Origin: a virus
Reading direction: 5' to 3' (one strand)
DNA length: 48,422 nt
IMG/VR virus record: IMGVR_UViG_3300013113_000896
Coordinates: 1-48,422 of that record
The notes beneath the pieces were generated by a model that was not told where the DNA came from, did not search any database, and saw only the letters and a program-made list of their open reading frames with translations. Positions 8,804 through 16,622 of this stretch are shown here, in pieces (position 1 is the stretch's first letter; each line of letters begins with the position of its first letter). Both the position numbers and the translations under genes were made by a program.

Positions 8804-10056
8804 TGGAAAGACTAAAAGAATATTTACATAAATACATTCAGGATCCTTTAGACCCTTATATTAATGCTGAATTAGGTCAAGAATATGAAAATCTAGGACA
8901 AGGAGCTGCTGCATTATCTTACTTTTTAAGAGCATCAGAATTAACTCATGATACAGATCCATTATTAGCTTATAATGGTATTTTAAAAACTTGGCTTCAA
9001 TTAAATAGAACTACACGTAGAAAAAATTACGAAAAAGGACAATTAGAAACAGCTATATCTTATTTACCTACTAGACCTGAAGCTTATTTATTTTTAAGTA
9101 AATGGTATGGTGAAAAAGAACAATGGAAAACAGCTAATTTATATGCTGATTTAGGTTTACAACATACAGGAAAAGAACCTTTAACTTATGATGTAGGTTA
9201 TTTAGGTGATTGGGAATTAAAATTCCAAAAAGCTTATGTTTGCTGGTATATAGGACAAAGAAAACAATCAGAAGATCTTTGGTTAGAATTACTTGATAAT
9301 CCTTATGTAGATGAATCACATAGAGAAATTGTAATTAATAACTGTATTAACTTTGATTTAATAAAAGAAAGACCAACAACAGTTACTTGGCATGATTTAT
9401 TACCTTATAAACAAGAACAATATAAATCATTAAAGAGAAAATTTGATGGAGCTGTAAACATAAAAGAAAATTATTCACAATGTTATCAAGATTTATTTGC
9501 ATTAACTGCTTTAAATGGTAAAAAAGGAGGTACTTATTTAGAAATTGGAGCTGGACGTCCTTATTATGGTAATAATACAGCTTTATTAACAGCATGGGAT
9601 TGGAAAGGTGTGTCCTTAGATATAAGTGAGGAATTTCTTAAAGAATGGAAGAGACATAGACCAAATGATATTTGTTTAAATCAAAATTCTAAAACAGCTG
9701 ATTATATTAAAATATGTGAGCAATATTTAGGAACTCGTTACATAGATTATTTACAATTAGATGTTGATCCAACTTTTAATACTTATAAAACATTGCAAAA
9801 AATACCATTTGGTAAATTAGAGTTTGGTGTTATTACATACGAACATGATTATTATTGTGATGATAGTAAAAGTTATAGAGAAAAATCAAGAAAATTACTT
9901 GAAGAAGCAGGTTATATTTTAGTAGCAGCTAATATATCTCCTGATAAAAATAGCCCATATGAGGATTGGTGGGTTAGCCCAAAGTATATAGATAACGTAA
10001 ATATTGATATTAATAAAAGAGTGTTATTCGCTACAGATTATATGTTAGATACTTAA
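8803..10056 (+). CDS. TPR domain fused to FkbM-like methyltransferase (417 aa)
   Basis: Two parts. Residues 1-190 are TPR-like helical repeats (LGQEYENLGQGAAALSYFLRA; later RPEAYLFLSKWYGEKEQWKTA). Residues 220-417 form a Rossmann methyltransferase of FkbM type, with GGTYLEIGAG (SAM-binding loop, 242-251), a KGVSLDIS acidic strand (268-274) and YLQLDVDP (near 326). FkbM enzymes O-methylate sugars or small glycans, and TPR-glycan enzyme fusions often handle protein substrates. As last gene of the island it may cap added glycans. A hairpin and a YRYGTATA-like motif follow in the short gap to the next gene. Confidence 0.7.
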   Translation: MERLKEYLHKYIQDPLDPYINAELGQEYENLGQGAAALSYFLRASELTHDTDPLLAYNGILKTWLQLNRTTRRKNYEKGQLETAISYLPTRPEAYLFLSKWYGEKEQWKTANLYADLGLQHTGKEPLTYDVGYLGDWELKFQKAYVCWYIGQRKQSEDLWLELLDNPYVDESHREIVINNCINFDLIKERPTTVTWHDLLPYKQEQYKSLKRKFDGAVNIKENYSQCYQDLFALTALNGKKGGTYLEIGAGRPYYGNNTALLTAWDWKGVSLDISEEFLKEWKRHRPNDICLNQNSKTADYIKICEQYLGTRYIDYLQLDVDPTFNTYKTLQKIPFGKLEFGVITYEHDYYCDDSKSYREKSRKLLEEAGYILVAANISPDKNSPYEDWWVSPKYIDNVNIDINKRVLFATDYMLDT

Positions 10057-10060
10057 TCTA

Positions 10061-10082
10061 TATGTATTAACGTTGCGTTAAT
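10061..10082 (+). other. Small perfect hairpin after the glycan island
   Basis: In the 49-nt gap after the methyltransferase, ATTAACG (10066-10072), loop TTG, and CGTTAAT (10076-10082) form a perfect 7-bp stem. It is not followed by a T-run, so it is not a standard terminator. A TATGTATTAA sequence at 10061-10070 overlaps it and partly resembles the second promoter motif in this window. It could be an mRNA processing site, a 5' stem for the next gene or chance. Confidence 0.35.
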
Positions 10083-10105
10083 CGAAATTAACTAAAACAA
10101 TTATT

Positions 10106-10591
10106 ATGAGTTGGACCTACCAAAACCAAGAAATGGTCGATATTACTCAATTTCCAGAAAACACATTTGGTTTCGTTTATATAGTAACCCATAAACCAAC
10201 TGGAAAGTCTTATATCGGAAAAAAGGTTTTACAATTTACTAAAAAACAAAAAATCGGTAAAAAAGAATTAGCAAAGCTTGAAGGTGTAGTAGGAAGAAGA
10301 CCTGCATATAAACTAGTAATGAAAGAATCTGATTGGAAAAATTATTATGGTTCCCAAAAAGATATAAAATTATTATTATCAGAAGGTAAAAAAGATGAAT
10401 TTGAACGTACTATATTAAAATGTGTACCTAATAAAAAAGCATTAACTTATTTTGAAATTAAATATCAAATGCTATATCAGGTATTAGAAAAACCAGATGA
10501 ATTTTTTAATGATAATATTTTAGGTAAATTCTTTACTAAAGATTTACAAGATATTAAATACGAAGACCCTTTGGAAATTAGAAAGCATTAA
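10106..10591 (+). CDS. GIY-YIG nuclease-like protein (161 aa)
   Basis: The N-terminal domain carries GFVYIVTHKPTGKSYIGKK (residues 22-40), the GIY-YIG pair of strands (here GFVY and YIG), then a basic stretch and YYGSQKDI, with a likely catalytic Arg/Glu region further on (ERTIL). GIY-YIG proteins cut DNA; in T4-like phages they occur as Seg homing endonucleases and as repair or packaging-related nucleases. It lacks an obvious C-terminal DNA-binding array of the homing type, so it may be a stand-alone nuclease. It lies directly upstream of primase. Confidence 0.75.
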   Translation: MSWTYQNQEMVDITQFPENTFGFVYIVTHKPTGKSYIGKKVLQFTKKQKIGKKELAKLEGVVGRRPAYKLVMKESDWKNYYGSQKDIKLLLSEGKKDEFERTILKCVPNKKALTYFEIKYQMLYQVLEKPDEFFNDNILGKFFTKDLQDIKYEDPLEIRKH

Positions 10592-10607
10592 TGTATATTA
10601 CGGTGTT

Positions 10608-11537
10608 ATGATAAACCAGTTATTAGTTACTTTAGTAAATTCTGTATTAGGCACAGGCAAACAAACTGCTCGTGGTAATATGGCATATCACTGTCCTCAT
10701 TGTAATCATCATAAACAAAAATTAGAAGTTAATTTTACTGAAAATAAAGATGGTCACAATCCTTGGCATTGTTGGGTATGTAATAAGAAAGGTAAATCAA
10801 TATTACAATTATTAAAAAAAGCAGGAGCACCACAAGATAAAATACATGAAGCTAAAAAATATGTTAAAGATGTTTCATATGTTACTAAGGAAAAAGTTAC
10901 AAACACATTAAAGTTACCTAGCGAATATTTGCGTTTAGACCAGTCAGATAACCATAGTATTATTAAACGCCATGCCTTAGCGTATTTAAATAAACGAGGC
11001 GTTAATATGACAGATATTAGTAAATATAATATTGGTTATTGTGAAGAAGGCAAATATGCTAATATGATTATTATTCCAACTTATGATAAAGATGGAATTA
11101 TAAATTACTTTGTTGCCAGATCATTTGATAAAAATTCATATGTAAAATATAGAAACCCAATGGTTAGTAGAGATATAATCCCAAATGAACACTTTATTAA
11201 TTGGAGATTACCAATTATAATTTGTGAAGGATTATTTGATGCTATGGCAATTAAAAGAAATGCTATTCCTTTATTAGGAAAAAACATTCAAAGCGAATTA
11301 ATGAAAAAAATAGTTGGTTCCTTTGTAAATAAAATTTATATTGCGTTAGATAAGGATGCAATAAAACAAGCTTTACATTTCTGTGAACAATTAATGATGG
11401 AAGGTAAAGAAGTCTATTTTGTAGATTTACAGGATAAGGACCCGAGTGAGATGGGTTTCGAAAATTTCACTAAATTAATACAAAAAACAGTTCCAATGAC
11501 TTATTCTTCTTTATTGGAGCAAAAACTAGCAGTATGA
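10608..11537 (+). CDS. gp61: DNA primase with CHC2 zinc finger and Toprim domain (gp61-like)
   Basis: A DnaG-type primase of the T4 gp61 class (309 aa here, 342 in T4). The zinc-binding N-terminus has HCPHC (Cys29, Cys32) and CWVC (Cys55, Cys58). The Toprim core has LPIIICEGLFDAMA with Glu207 and KIYIALDKDA with Asp248-x-Asp250, the metal-binding acidic residues. It makes RNA primers for lagging-strand synthesis with the replicative helicase, which is outside the window. It overlaps the RecB-like nuclease by 4 nt. This is the only clear replication enzyme in the window. Confidence 0.88.
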   Translation: MINQLLVTLVNSVLGTGKQTARGNMAYHCPHCNHHKQKLEVNFTENKDGHNPWHCWVCNKKGKSILQLLKKAGAPQDKIHEAKKYVKDVSYVTKEKVTNTLKLPSEYLRLDQSDNHSIIKRHALAYLNKRGVNMTDISKYNIGYCEEGKYANMIIIPTYDKDGIINYFVARSFDKNSYVKYRNPMVSRDIIPNEHFINWRLPIIICEGLFDAMAIKRNAIPLLGKNIQSELMKKIVGSFVNKIYIALDKDAIKQALHFCEQLMMEGKEVYFVDLQDKDPSEMGFENFTKLIQKTVPMTYSSLLEQKLAV

Positions 11538-12301
11538 TAAAGAAATCTTACAACAGAATTCTAGAGATCAGTGACGATCACAAACAAATTACATTACCAG
11601 ATTCAAGGTATTATAGACGTAATGGAGAATATTATCCCTCAGTTACATATGTCTTAAATTCCTATCCTAAAGGTAAATATTTTGAAGATTGGCTTAAAAA
11701 AGTAGGATACAGTGCAGATTGGATTGTTAAAAAAGCAAGTGAAGAAGGAACAGCTGTACATGAATTAATAGAAAGATATTTTGAAGGTAAAGAATTAACT
11801 TACCTAAGTGAAAGTGGTTATCCTAAAATGGATCCATTAGTATGGCAAATGTTTTTACGTTTTGTAGATTTTTGGGAAACTTATAAACCAACATTAATTG
11901 AAACAGAAGTACATTTATTTAGTGATGAATTAAAAATAGCTGGTACTTGTGATTTAATTTGTGAAATTGACGATACATTATGGGTTATTGATTTTAAAAC
12001 ATCAAATCACTTACAAACAACATATGATTTACAGGGTGCTGCTTATGCTCAAATGTATAAAGAATGTTATGGTAAAGAAGCTGAACGTGTAGGTGTTTTA
12101 TGGCTTAAATCTAAATCTAGAGGTGTAGACAACTCAGGTAAAAGATTAAAAGGTAAAAATTGGGAAATATATGAATCCCCAAGAACACAAGAAGAAAACA
12201 TAGAGATATTTAAATCTGTAAAAAGAATATTTGATTTAGAAAATCCTAAACACAAACCTGCAACAACTTCATTTAAAACAACAGTAAAGAGAACCGTGTA
12301 A
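11534..12301 (+). CDS. PD-(D/E)XK exonuclease, RecB/Cas4-like (255 aa)
   Basis: RecB-family nuclease motifs in order: GTAVHELIE with His76, ETEVHLFS (Glu123/Glu125), IAGTCDLIC with Asp140, WVIDFKTS with Asp153 and Lys155 (the D-x-K core), and QGAAYAQMY with the Gln/Tyr motif. The fold resects or trims DNA ends in recombination and repair. The gene starts within the last codons of primase (4-nt overlap), consistent with a replication-recombination pair. No Cas4-type iron-sulphur cysteines are seen. Confidence 0.85.
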   Translation: MIKKSYNRILEISDDHKQITLPDSRYYRRNGEYYPSVTYVLNSYPKGKYFEDWLKKVGYSADWIVKKASEEGTAVHELIERYFEGKELTYLSESGYPKMDPLVWQMFLRFVDFWETYKPTLIETEVHLFSDELKIAGTCDLICEIDDTLWVIDFKTSNHLQTTYDLQGAAYAQMYKECYGKEAERVGVLWLKSKSRGVDNSGKRLKGKNWEIYESPRTQEENIEIFKSVKRIFDLENPKHKPATTSFKTTVKRTV

Positions 12302-12304
12302 AAA

Positions 12305-12334
12305 TTTGGCTACCCGAGAAACCTTTCGTATATT
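12305..12334 (+). promoter_or_regulatory. Bacteroidetes-type promoter candidate
   Basis: TTTGG (12305-12309) and TTCGTATATT (12325-12334) read together as -33 TTG and -7 TAnnTTT elements with 20 nt between TTG and TATATTTA. The Bacteroidetes primary sigma consensus is TTG and TAnnTTTG. The same pair with identical spacing recurs at 27307 and 28636. It lies 28 nt before the first gene of the small-protein cluster. Confidence 0.55.
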
Positions 12335-12362
12335 TACACCGTAAATAAGAAAAATAAAGGTT

Positions 12363-12629
12363 ATGTTAGTTCTAAGTAAAAAAATTAAAAGTTTAAAGAA
12401 AGAAGGAGATAAATTTATCTTTACTTATAATGGTAAAGATTATGAATTTTATTGTCATTCAATTTCAGAAAGTTATGGTCCTAGTTTTTCAATTCATGAA
12501 GCTAATAGTTTTATGGGTAGATCAATGAATGTTGAAAAAGTTACTAAAAAATATATTACATTATATGATTACAACTTATTTTCAGTTAGATCAACATTTA
12601 AAATTCCAGTTAGTAAAATAGAGTTATGA
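12363..12629 (+). CDS. Small unknown protein (88 aa)
   Basis: No family recognised. The sequence is basic at the N-terminus (KKIKSLKKEGDKF), then alternates beta-type strands with Phe, Tyr and Ser. It could be a compact OB-like or SH3-like fold, but there is no motif to prove this. It is the first gene after a promoter candidate and leads a run of five very small overlapping genes, the usual style of phage early genes acting on the host. The stop overlaps the next ATG by 4 nt. Confidence 0.6.
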   Translation: MLVLSKKIKSLKKEGDKFIFTYNGKDYEFYCHSISESYGPSFSIHEANSFMGRSMNVEKVTKKYITLYDYNLFSVRSTFKIPVSKIEL

Positions 12630-12772
12630 GTAAAATAAAATGTGTTATTTGTGAAGGACCAATTAAAGGGTACGGACATAACCCAGATCCAATATCTAAA
12701 AAAGGTAGATGTTGTGATAGTTGTAATCATTTAGTAATAGTTAAACGAATAAGAGACGCTTATGCAATTTAG
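12626..12772 (+). CDS. 48-aa zinc-knuckle protein
   Basis: Short ORF opening with ATGA overlap of the previous stop. It has the paired motif CVIC (Cys6, Cys9) and CCDSC (Cys29, Cys30, Cys33), with a GYGHNPDPISKKGRCC linker. This spacing forms a single four-Cys zinc ribbon. Similar tiny proteins with a GYG-NP-P-GRCCD-CN core are common in T4-like and other marine phages as far as I recall, with no known role. It overlaps the next gene by 11 nt. Confidence 0.75.
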   Translation: MSKIKCVICEGPIKGYGHNPDPISKKGRCCDSCNHLVIVKRIRDAYAI

Positions 12773-13085
12773 AAATTTATTATTTAAACCAAAAAAATAC
12801 GATAAAAAGTGTATTGGGGCTACATTAGAATTAAAACCTAAAGTATTTCTTTCTGTAGTAGCAGGTCCTGGCTTATATAGCTTACCAGGTGGTTCAGTTG
12901 GAGCTGCTAAAAGAGAAGAATTTCCGGATTACCCAGATTCAAATTATTTTTCATCATTTGAAGTTGCTGTCATTGATGAAAATGAATCTGATGAATTCCA
13001 AGAATGGCAAGTTAAAGGTTGGCAAACTAGACAAGATATTAATCAATTAATTAATGAATATGGCAAAGACGAAGTCACTGGATAA
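12762..13085 (+). CDS. Small unknown protein (107 aa)
   Basis: No function recognised. A central VFLSVVAGPGLYSLPGG block and FSSFEVAVID resemble a small beta-fold protein often seen in phage early regions (a strand, a Gly-rich turn, then FEVAV). The C-terminus is WQVKGWQTRQDINQLINEY, probably a helix. It overlaps the zinc-knuckle gene by 11 nt and the next small gene by 26 nt. Confidence 0.6.
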   Translation: MQFRNLLFKPKKYDKKCIGATLELKPKVFLSVVAGPGLYSLPGGSVGAAKREEFPDYPDSNYFSSFEVAVIDENESDEFQEWQVKGWQTRQDINQLINEYGKDEVTG

Positions 13086-13209
13086 AGAACTAATTTATCT
13101 TAAGTTAAATGATATTTTAGATACGATAGAATCTAGAAAAGTATCAGCAAGTCAAACACAATTAGAAAATTTAATCCACGAAATAAAAATGGGAGTATAT
13201 GATGAGTAG
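13060..13209 (+). CDS. Small helical protein (49 aa)
   Basis: Short ORF beginning MAKTKSLDKEL and continuing as a probable amphipathic coiled helix (IYLKLNDILDTIESRKV, then QTQLENLIHEIK). It begins inside the previous gene (26-nt overlap) and ends overlapping the next ATG by 8 nt, so the chain of overlaps supports translation. No family recognised. Confidence 0.5.
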   Translation: MAKTKSLDKELIYLKLNDILDTIESRKVSASQTQLENLIHEIKMGVYDE

Positions 13210-13327
13210 TGAAGAAATTTATTGGGAAGAGCAAGAATATAAACGCGCTCAGGAAATAATGCAGAAAAATGTAATGGAAGTTACTAAAGAAGAATTAGAA
13301 TTTTTAAAGAAAATGAACATGATTTAA
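13202..13327 (+). CDS. Small acidic helical protein (41 aa)
   Basis: Short ORF with ATG overlapping the previous stop by 8 nt. The product is a charged helix (MSSEEIYWEEQEYKRAQEI, then TKEELEFLKKMNMI). It closes the small-gene cluster. A late-type motif follows at 13335. No family recognised; support comes from tight packing in the same style as its neighbours. Confidence 0.45.
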   Translation: MSSEEIYWEEQEYKRAQEIMQKNVMEVTKEELEFLKKMNMI

Positions 13328-13334
13328 ACAATCA

Positions 13335-13343
13335 TATTTATAA
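13335..13343 (+). promoter_or_regulatory. TATTTATAA motif (putative late promoter)
   Basis: Exact TATTTATAA followed by CA, only 3 nt before the ATG of the P-loop kinase gene. It is one of 11 intergenic copies in the same orientation. So close to the start, a transcript would be nearly leaderless, or the element serves another start. Confidence 0.45.
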
Positions 13344-13346
13344 CAT

Positions 13347-14189
13347 ATGATAAGACTAGAAAACATACTAAATGAAGTAACAAATGCTGCAGGAGTAAAT
13401 GCTGGGGCTATTGGAGGACAAAATAAACCTAAGGCAATAATTTTAGCTGGCGCTCCTGGTGCTGGTAAAGGATATGTTTTAAAAGGTTTAAATATTGGAG
13501 GATTTAAAGTATTAAATATAGATGATACTTATATTCAAAATCTTAAAAAAGCAAATGTATCTTTAGATTTAAAAAATGCTGGTCCTGAAGAAAGAAGTAA
13601 ACAAGCAATAGCAATGGCTGATGCAAATAAAGAATTTAAAGGTAAAGTAGAAGCTACAATAGCAGGTAAAGAATCATTTATACTAGATGGTACAGCAGCT
13701 TCATATAAAAAAACAGAAGAATTAGTTAATGAACTAAAAAAAGCAGGATATGAAGTATTTATGCTTTATGTTTATACTGATTTAGAAAGATCATTAAAAC
13801 AAAACGAACTAAGATTCCAGGCATCTAAAGGTGAAGATAGAAGTTTAGCACCAGCAATTGTATTAAAAACATGGAATAACGTAACCCAAAATTATGGTCC
13901 TTATAGAGCTTTATTTGGTGATGATAATTTTATATCAGTTGCTAATACTTTAGAAGATGAAAAATTAGAAGATTTAGAAGCTATAGTTGATAAGTATTTA
14001 AAACCATATGCGCCTAAAAATACAAAACCTAAAACGGCGGCAAGACAAGCATATGCTGATAGACAAAGAGAAAAATTAAATAATGAAGTTAGAGCATTAT
14101 TAAAAGACCAAGGAGTTAAAGATATAATTGATAATTCTATTTCAAGAGAAGAAGCCCAAACAGCAATATCAAAATTCTTAAATAAATAA
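13347..14189 (+). CDS. P-loop kinase, zeta-toxin/nucleotide-kinase-like (280 aa)
   Basis: Strong Walker A at IILAGAPGAGKG (residues 31-42, Lys41) followed by FKVLNIDDTY (Asp59-Asp60), which is the zeta-toxin/chloramphenicol-kinase style of NTPase. An Arg-rich lid appears at ELRFQASKGEDRSLAP (near 155-170). The C-terminal third is basic and helical. The N-terminus MIRLENILNEVTNAAG looks like an added leader with an LNE site, similar to leaders of other genes in this island. It could phosphorylate a nucleotide, sugar or RNA; a toxin role is possible but not supported by a visible antitoxin. Confidence 0.7.
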   Translation: MIRLENILNEVTNAAGVNAGAIGGQNKPKAIILAGAPGAGKGYVLKGLNIGGFKVLNIDDTYIQNLKKANVSLDLKNAGPEERSKQAIAMADANKEFKGKVEATIAGKESFILDGTAASYKKTEELVNELKKAGYEVFMLYVYTDLERSLKQNELRFQASKGEDRSLAPAIVLKTWNNVTQNYGPYRALFGDDNFISVANTLEDEKLEDLEAIVDKYLKPYAPKNTKPKTAARQAYADRQREKLNNEVRALLKDQGVKDIIDNSISREEAQTAISKFLNK

Positions 14190-16028
14190 ATGAGTTTAGT
14201 TAAAGAAATAATTAAAGGATTACTACCAGAAGATGAAAAAAGAACGGTAGCAGTTTATGGAGGAGGTTTTAAACCACCTACAGCTGGTCATTTTGAAGTA
14301 GTAGAAACTGCTATTAAGAAAAATCCTAATATAGATAAATTTATTATTTTAATTGGTGGTAAAGAAAGAGATGGTGTTACACCTGAAGAATCTATATTGA
14401 TTTGGGACATTTATAAACAATATTTACCAGTTAATGTTGAAGTAAAATTAAGTCCTAAACCACCTATTCAGGCAGTTTATAATTATGCTAAAGAACACCC
14501 AGAAGAAGATGTTATATTTGTAATTGGAGCTAGAGAAGGTAATGAAGATGATTTTAAAGATATAGCATTAAGAACTAAGTCAGTAGATAAGTACCCTAAT
14601 TTAAGAGTTGAAACAGTAGTAACTCAAGGTGGTGCTTCAGGTACTGCAGCTAGAAATGCAGCTAAGGTTTCAATTGAAAAATTAAAACCTTTACTTCCTA
14701 AACAATTAAAAGACGAGGAAGTAGAAGAAATTTATGGTTATATAAGTGATACAGTTATGGAAGGTAGAAAAAAGAAAAAAGATCCTAAAAAAGGTACTGG
14801 TAAAAAACCAGAGGGCTCAGGTAGAAGATTATACACTGATGAGGACCCAAAAGATACAGTTGGTATTAAATTTAGTACTAGACAAGATATAGTAGATACT
14901 TTAAATAAAAAATCATTTAAAGCTAAATCACATGCTAGACAATCTCAAATTATTAATTTAATACATCAAAGAACTAGAGCAGCATATGGTAGAACTAAAG
15001 ATCCAGTTAAAAAGAAACGTTTAAAAACTGCTTTAGATTATATTACTAAGAAAAAAGAAGCATCTAAGAAAAAAACACAGCGTTTAAAAAAGCAAAAATT
15101 AAATGAGGTATTAGATCCTATTAATTTTGATTTTAATCCATTAATTCAGTCATTAACTAAAAGTATGGAAAATGATGGTTTACAATTAAAACCATATCCT
15201 AAAGTTAAATTTATCCATACTGATTTTAAAAATGCAGATAACTTTTTCGGTAAAACAGCGTATTATAACCCAAATACTAATGAAGTAGTGTTATATACAT
15301 TAGGCAGACACCCCAAGGATATATTACGTTCGTATGCGCATGAATTAGTGCATGTTCACCAAAACCATGAAGATAGATTAAACAATATAGAAACTGATAA
15401 TGTAAATGCAGACTCGGAATTAGAACAAATAGAAAGAGAAGCTTACGAAACAGGTAATATAATGTTTAGAAGTTGGACTAATAAAGATCCTTTTGGATTA
15501 GCTGAAGCAATATTTGAAATAGCTGAAGATGAAAATTACTACATTTATTTAGATATGGATGGTGTAGTAGCTGATTTTGATAAACGATTCGAAGATTTAT
15601 CAGGTATGATGCCTCAAGCTTATGTAGATAAAAATGGTTTAGATGCGTTTTGGGATTTAATAGATGAAAAACATAAAGTAGCATTTTGGAGAGGTATTGA
15701 ATTAATGCCTGGAGCAGAAAAACTAGTTAATTTTGTAGAACAATACCCATTTGAAATGTTAACTGCACCTTCAATAAAAAAACAAAGTGTTATTGGAAAA
15801 GGCTTGTGGGTTAAAGATAAGGTTGGTACATTGTATTCAACCAAACCAAAAGTAACATATAGATCAGCTAAACAAAAACATACAGTTAAACCAAATCTAA
15901 CAAAATTTGATATTTTAATTGATGATAAAGCTAGTACTATTGATAGATGGAATGGAGCAGGTGGAACAGCTATTTTATATCAGAATGCTGATCAAGTAAT
16001 TAATGATCTGAAAAAATTAGGTTTATGA
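14190..16028 (+). CDS. Nucleotidyltransferase / metallopeptidase-like / HAD phosphatase fusion (612 aa)
   Basis: Four blocks. Residues 18-190 are a cytidylyltransferase-fold enzyme: VAVYGGGFKPPTAGHF with the T/HxGH variant TAGH (31-34), and GGASGTAARNA (147-157) like the ISxT-R motif of NMN/phosphopantetheine adenylyltransferases. Residues 192-305 are a Lys-rich module (GRRLYTDEDPKDTV, HARQSQIINLIHQR) that recurs in phage proteins as far as I recall. Residues 310-440 contain SYAHELVHVHQ (HExxH at 384-388) with a possible third ligand at Glu416, a zinc-metallopeptidase signature. Residues 447-612 are a HAD 5'-nucleotidase-like domain (YLDMDGVVADF, Asp455 and Asp457; DILIDD near 590). Each junction has an LxE-like site (VME/G, LNE/V, IAE/D), so prohead protease could separate the domains. 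The next gene starts 4 nt inside. Confidence 0.8.
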   Translation: MSLVKEIIKGLLPEDEKRTVAVYGGGFKPPTAGHFEVVETAIKKNPNIDKFIILIGGKERDGVTPEESILIWDIYKQYLPVNVEVKLSPKPPIQAVYNYAKEHPEEDVIFVIGAREGNEDDFKDIALRTKSVDKYPNLRVETVVTQGGASGTAARNAAKVSIEKLKPLLPKQLKDEEVEEIYGYISDTVMEGRKKKKDPKKGTGKKPEGSGRRLYTDEDPKDTVGIKFSTRQDIVDTLNKKSFKAKSHARQSQIINLIHQRTRAAYGRTKDPVKKKRLKTALDYITKKKEASKKKTQRLKKQKLNEVLDPINFDFNPLIQSLTKSMENDGLQLKPYPKVKFIHTDFKNADNFFGKTAYYNPNTNEVVLYTLGRHPKDILRSYAHELVHVHQNHEDRLNNIETDNVNADSELEQIEREAYETGNIMFRSWTNKDPFGLAEAIFEIAEDENYYIYLDMDGVVADFDKRFEDLSGMMPQAYVDKNGLDAFWDLIDEKHKVAFWRGIELMPGAEKLVNFVEQYPFEMLTAPSIKKQSVIGKGLWVKDKVGTLYSTKPKVTYRSAKQKHTVKPNLTKFDILIDDKASTIDRWNGAGGTAILYQNADQVINDLKKLGL

Positions 16029-16594
16029 CCCAACTAAAAAAAGAATTTCAAAAGAAAGATGTTGAAAGAATTCGTAATCTCGTTCAAGGTAAATACGGAG
16101 AAAAAACAAGAGAATCAGTAGGTTATACAGCTCCTGATAAACAATATAAAGAAGGAGATATCTGGGAATCAAGAGATGGTCGTACTTGGACTATTAAAGA
16201 TGGCATTAAACAAAATATTACTAAATTAGATAAAGCTAAAAAGGCACATATAATGCCTTTATTTTGTCCTAAATGTAAAAAAACAATGGATAGAAGAGTT
16301 GATAAACCCTACTATCATTCTTACAATTTTTGTTTGAGTTGTTATGCCAAATTTGAAGATAAGTTAAAAAAGGAAGGCAGATACGAGGAACATTTCAATG
16401 AAATTAATAACAAAGTAATAGACCAGCGAATAAAAGACTTTAAAGATTTTGTAAAAGACAAATTAGCTGAATCAAATACTGGCCATGTTACTGAACAAGG
16501 TGATGTAGAAACTTGGCATGGTAAATTAAATGTTGAAAAAGTTGATGAATATGTAAAAGAAACAGTTGAGTACCTAGAGTCACTTAAAAAATAG
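16025..16594 (+). CDS. Zinc-ribbon protein of unknown function (189 aa)
   Basis: The central zinc site is LFCPKCKK and FCLSCYAKFE (two CxxC pairs near residues 80-83 and 103-106), a zinc ribbon. Before it, WESRDGRTWTIKDGIKQNITKLDKAKKA forms a short basic domain; after it, a long charged helical tail. Similar proteins occur in many marine T4-like phages, usually unannotated, from memory. It overlaps the fusion protein gene by 4 nt. DNA or RNA binding is plausible. Confidence 0.7.
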   Translation: MTQLKKEFQKKDVERIRNLVQGKYGEKTRESVGYTAPDKQYKEGDIWESRDGRTWTIKDGIKQNITKLDKAKKAHIMPLFCPKCKKTMDRRVDKPYYHSYNFCLSCYAKFEDKLKKEGRYEEHFNEINNKVIDQRIKDFKDFVKDKLAESNTGHVTEQGDVETWHGKLNVEKVDEYVKETVEYLESLKK

Positions 16595-16601
16595 TTCTAC
16601 A

Positions 16602-16614
16602 TATTTATAATAAA
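16602..16614 (+). promoter_or_regulatory. TATTTATAATAAA motif (putative late promoter)
   Basis: Exact 13-mer in the 28-nt gap after the zinc-ribbon gene; the ATG follows 12 nt after the TATTTATAA core. One of seven copies of the full 13-mer in this window. Confidence 0.6.
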
Positions 16615-16622
16615 TTAAAGTA

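Noticed and set aside
13347-14189. Zeta-type toxin with antitoxin
   Set aside because: The P-loop resembles zeta toxins but no epsilon-like antitoxin gene is adjacent; a general nucleotide kinase is equally likely.
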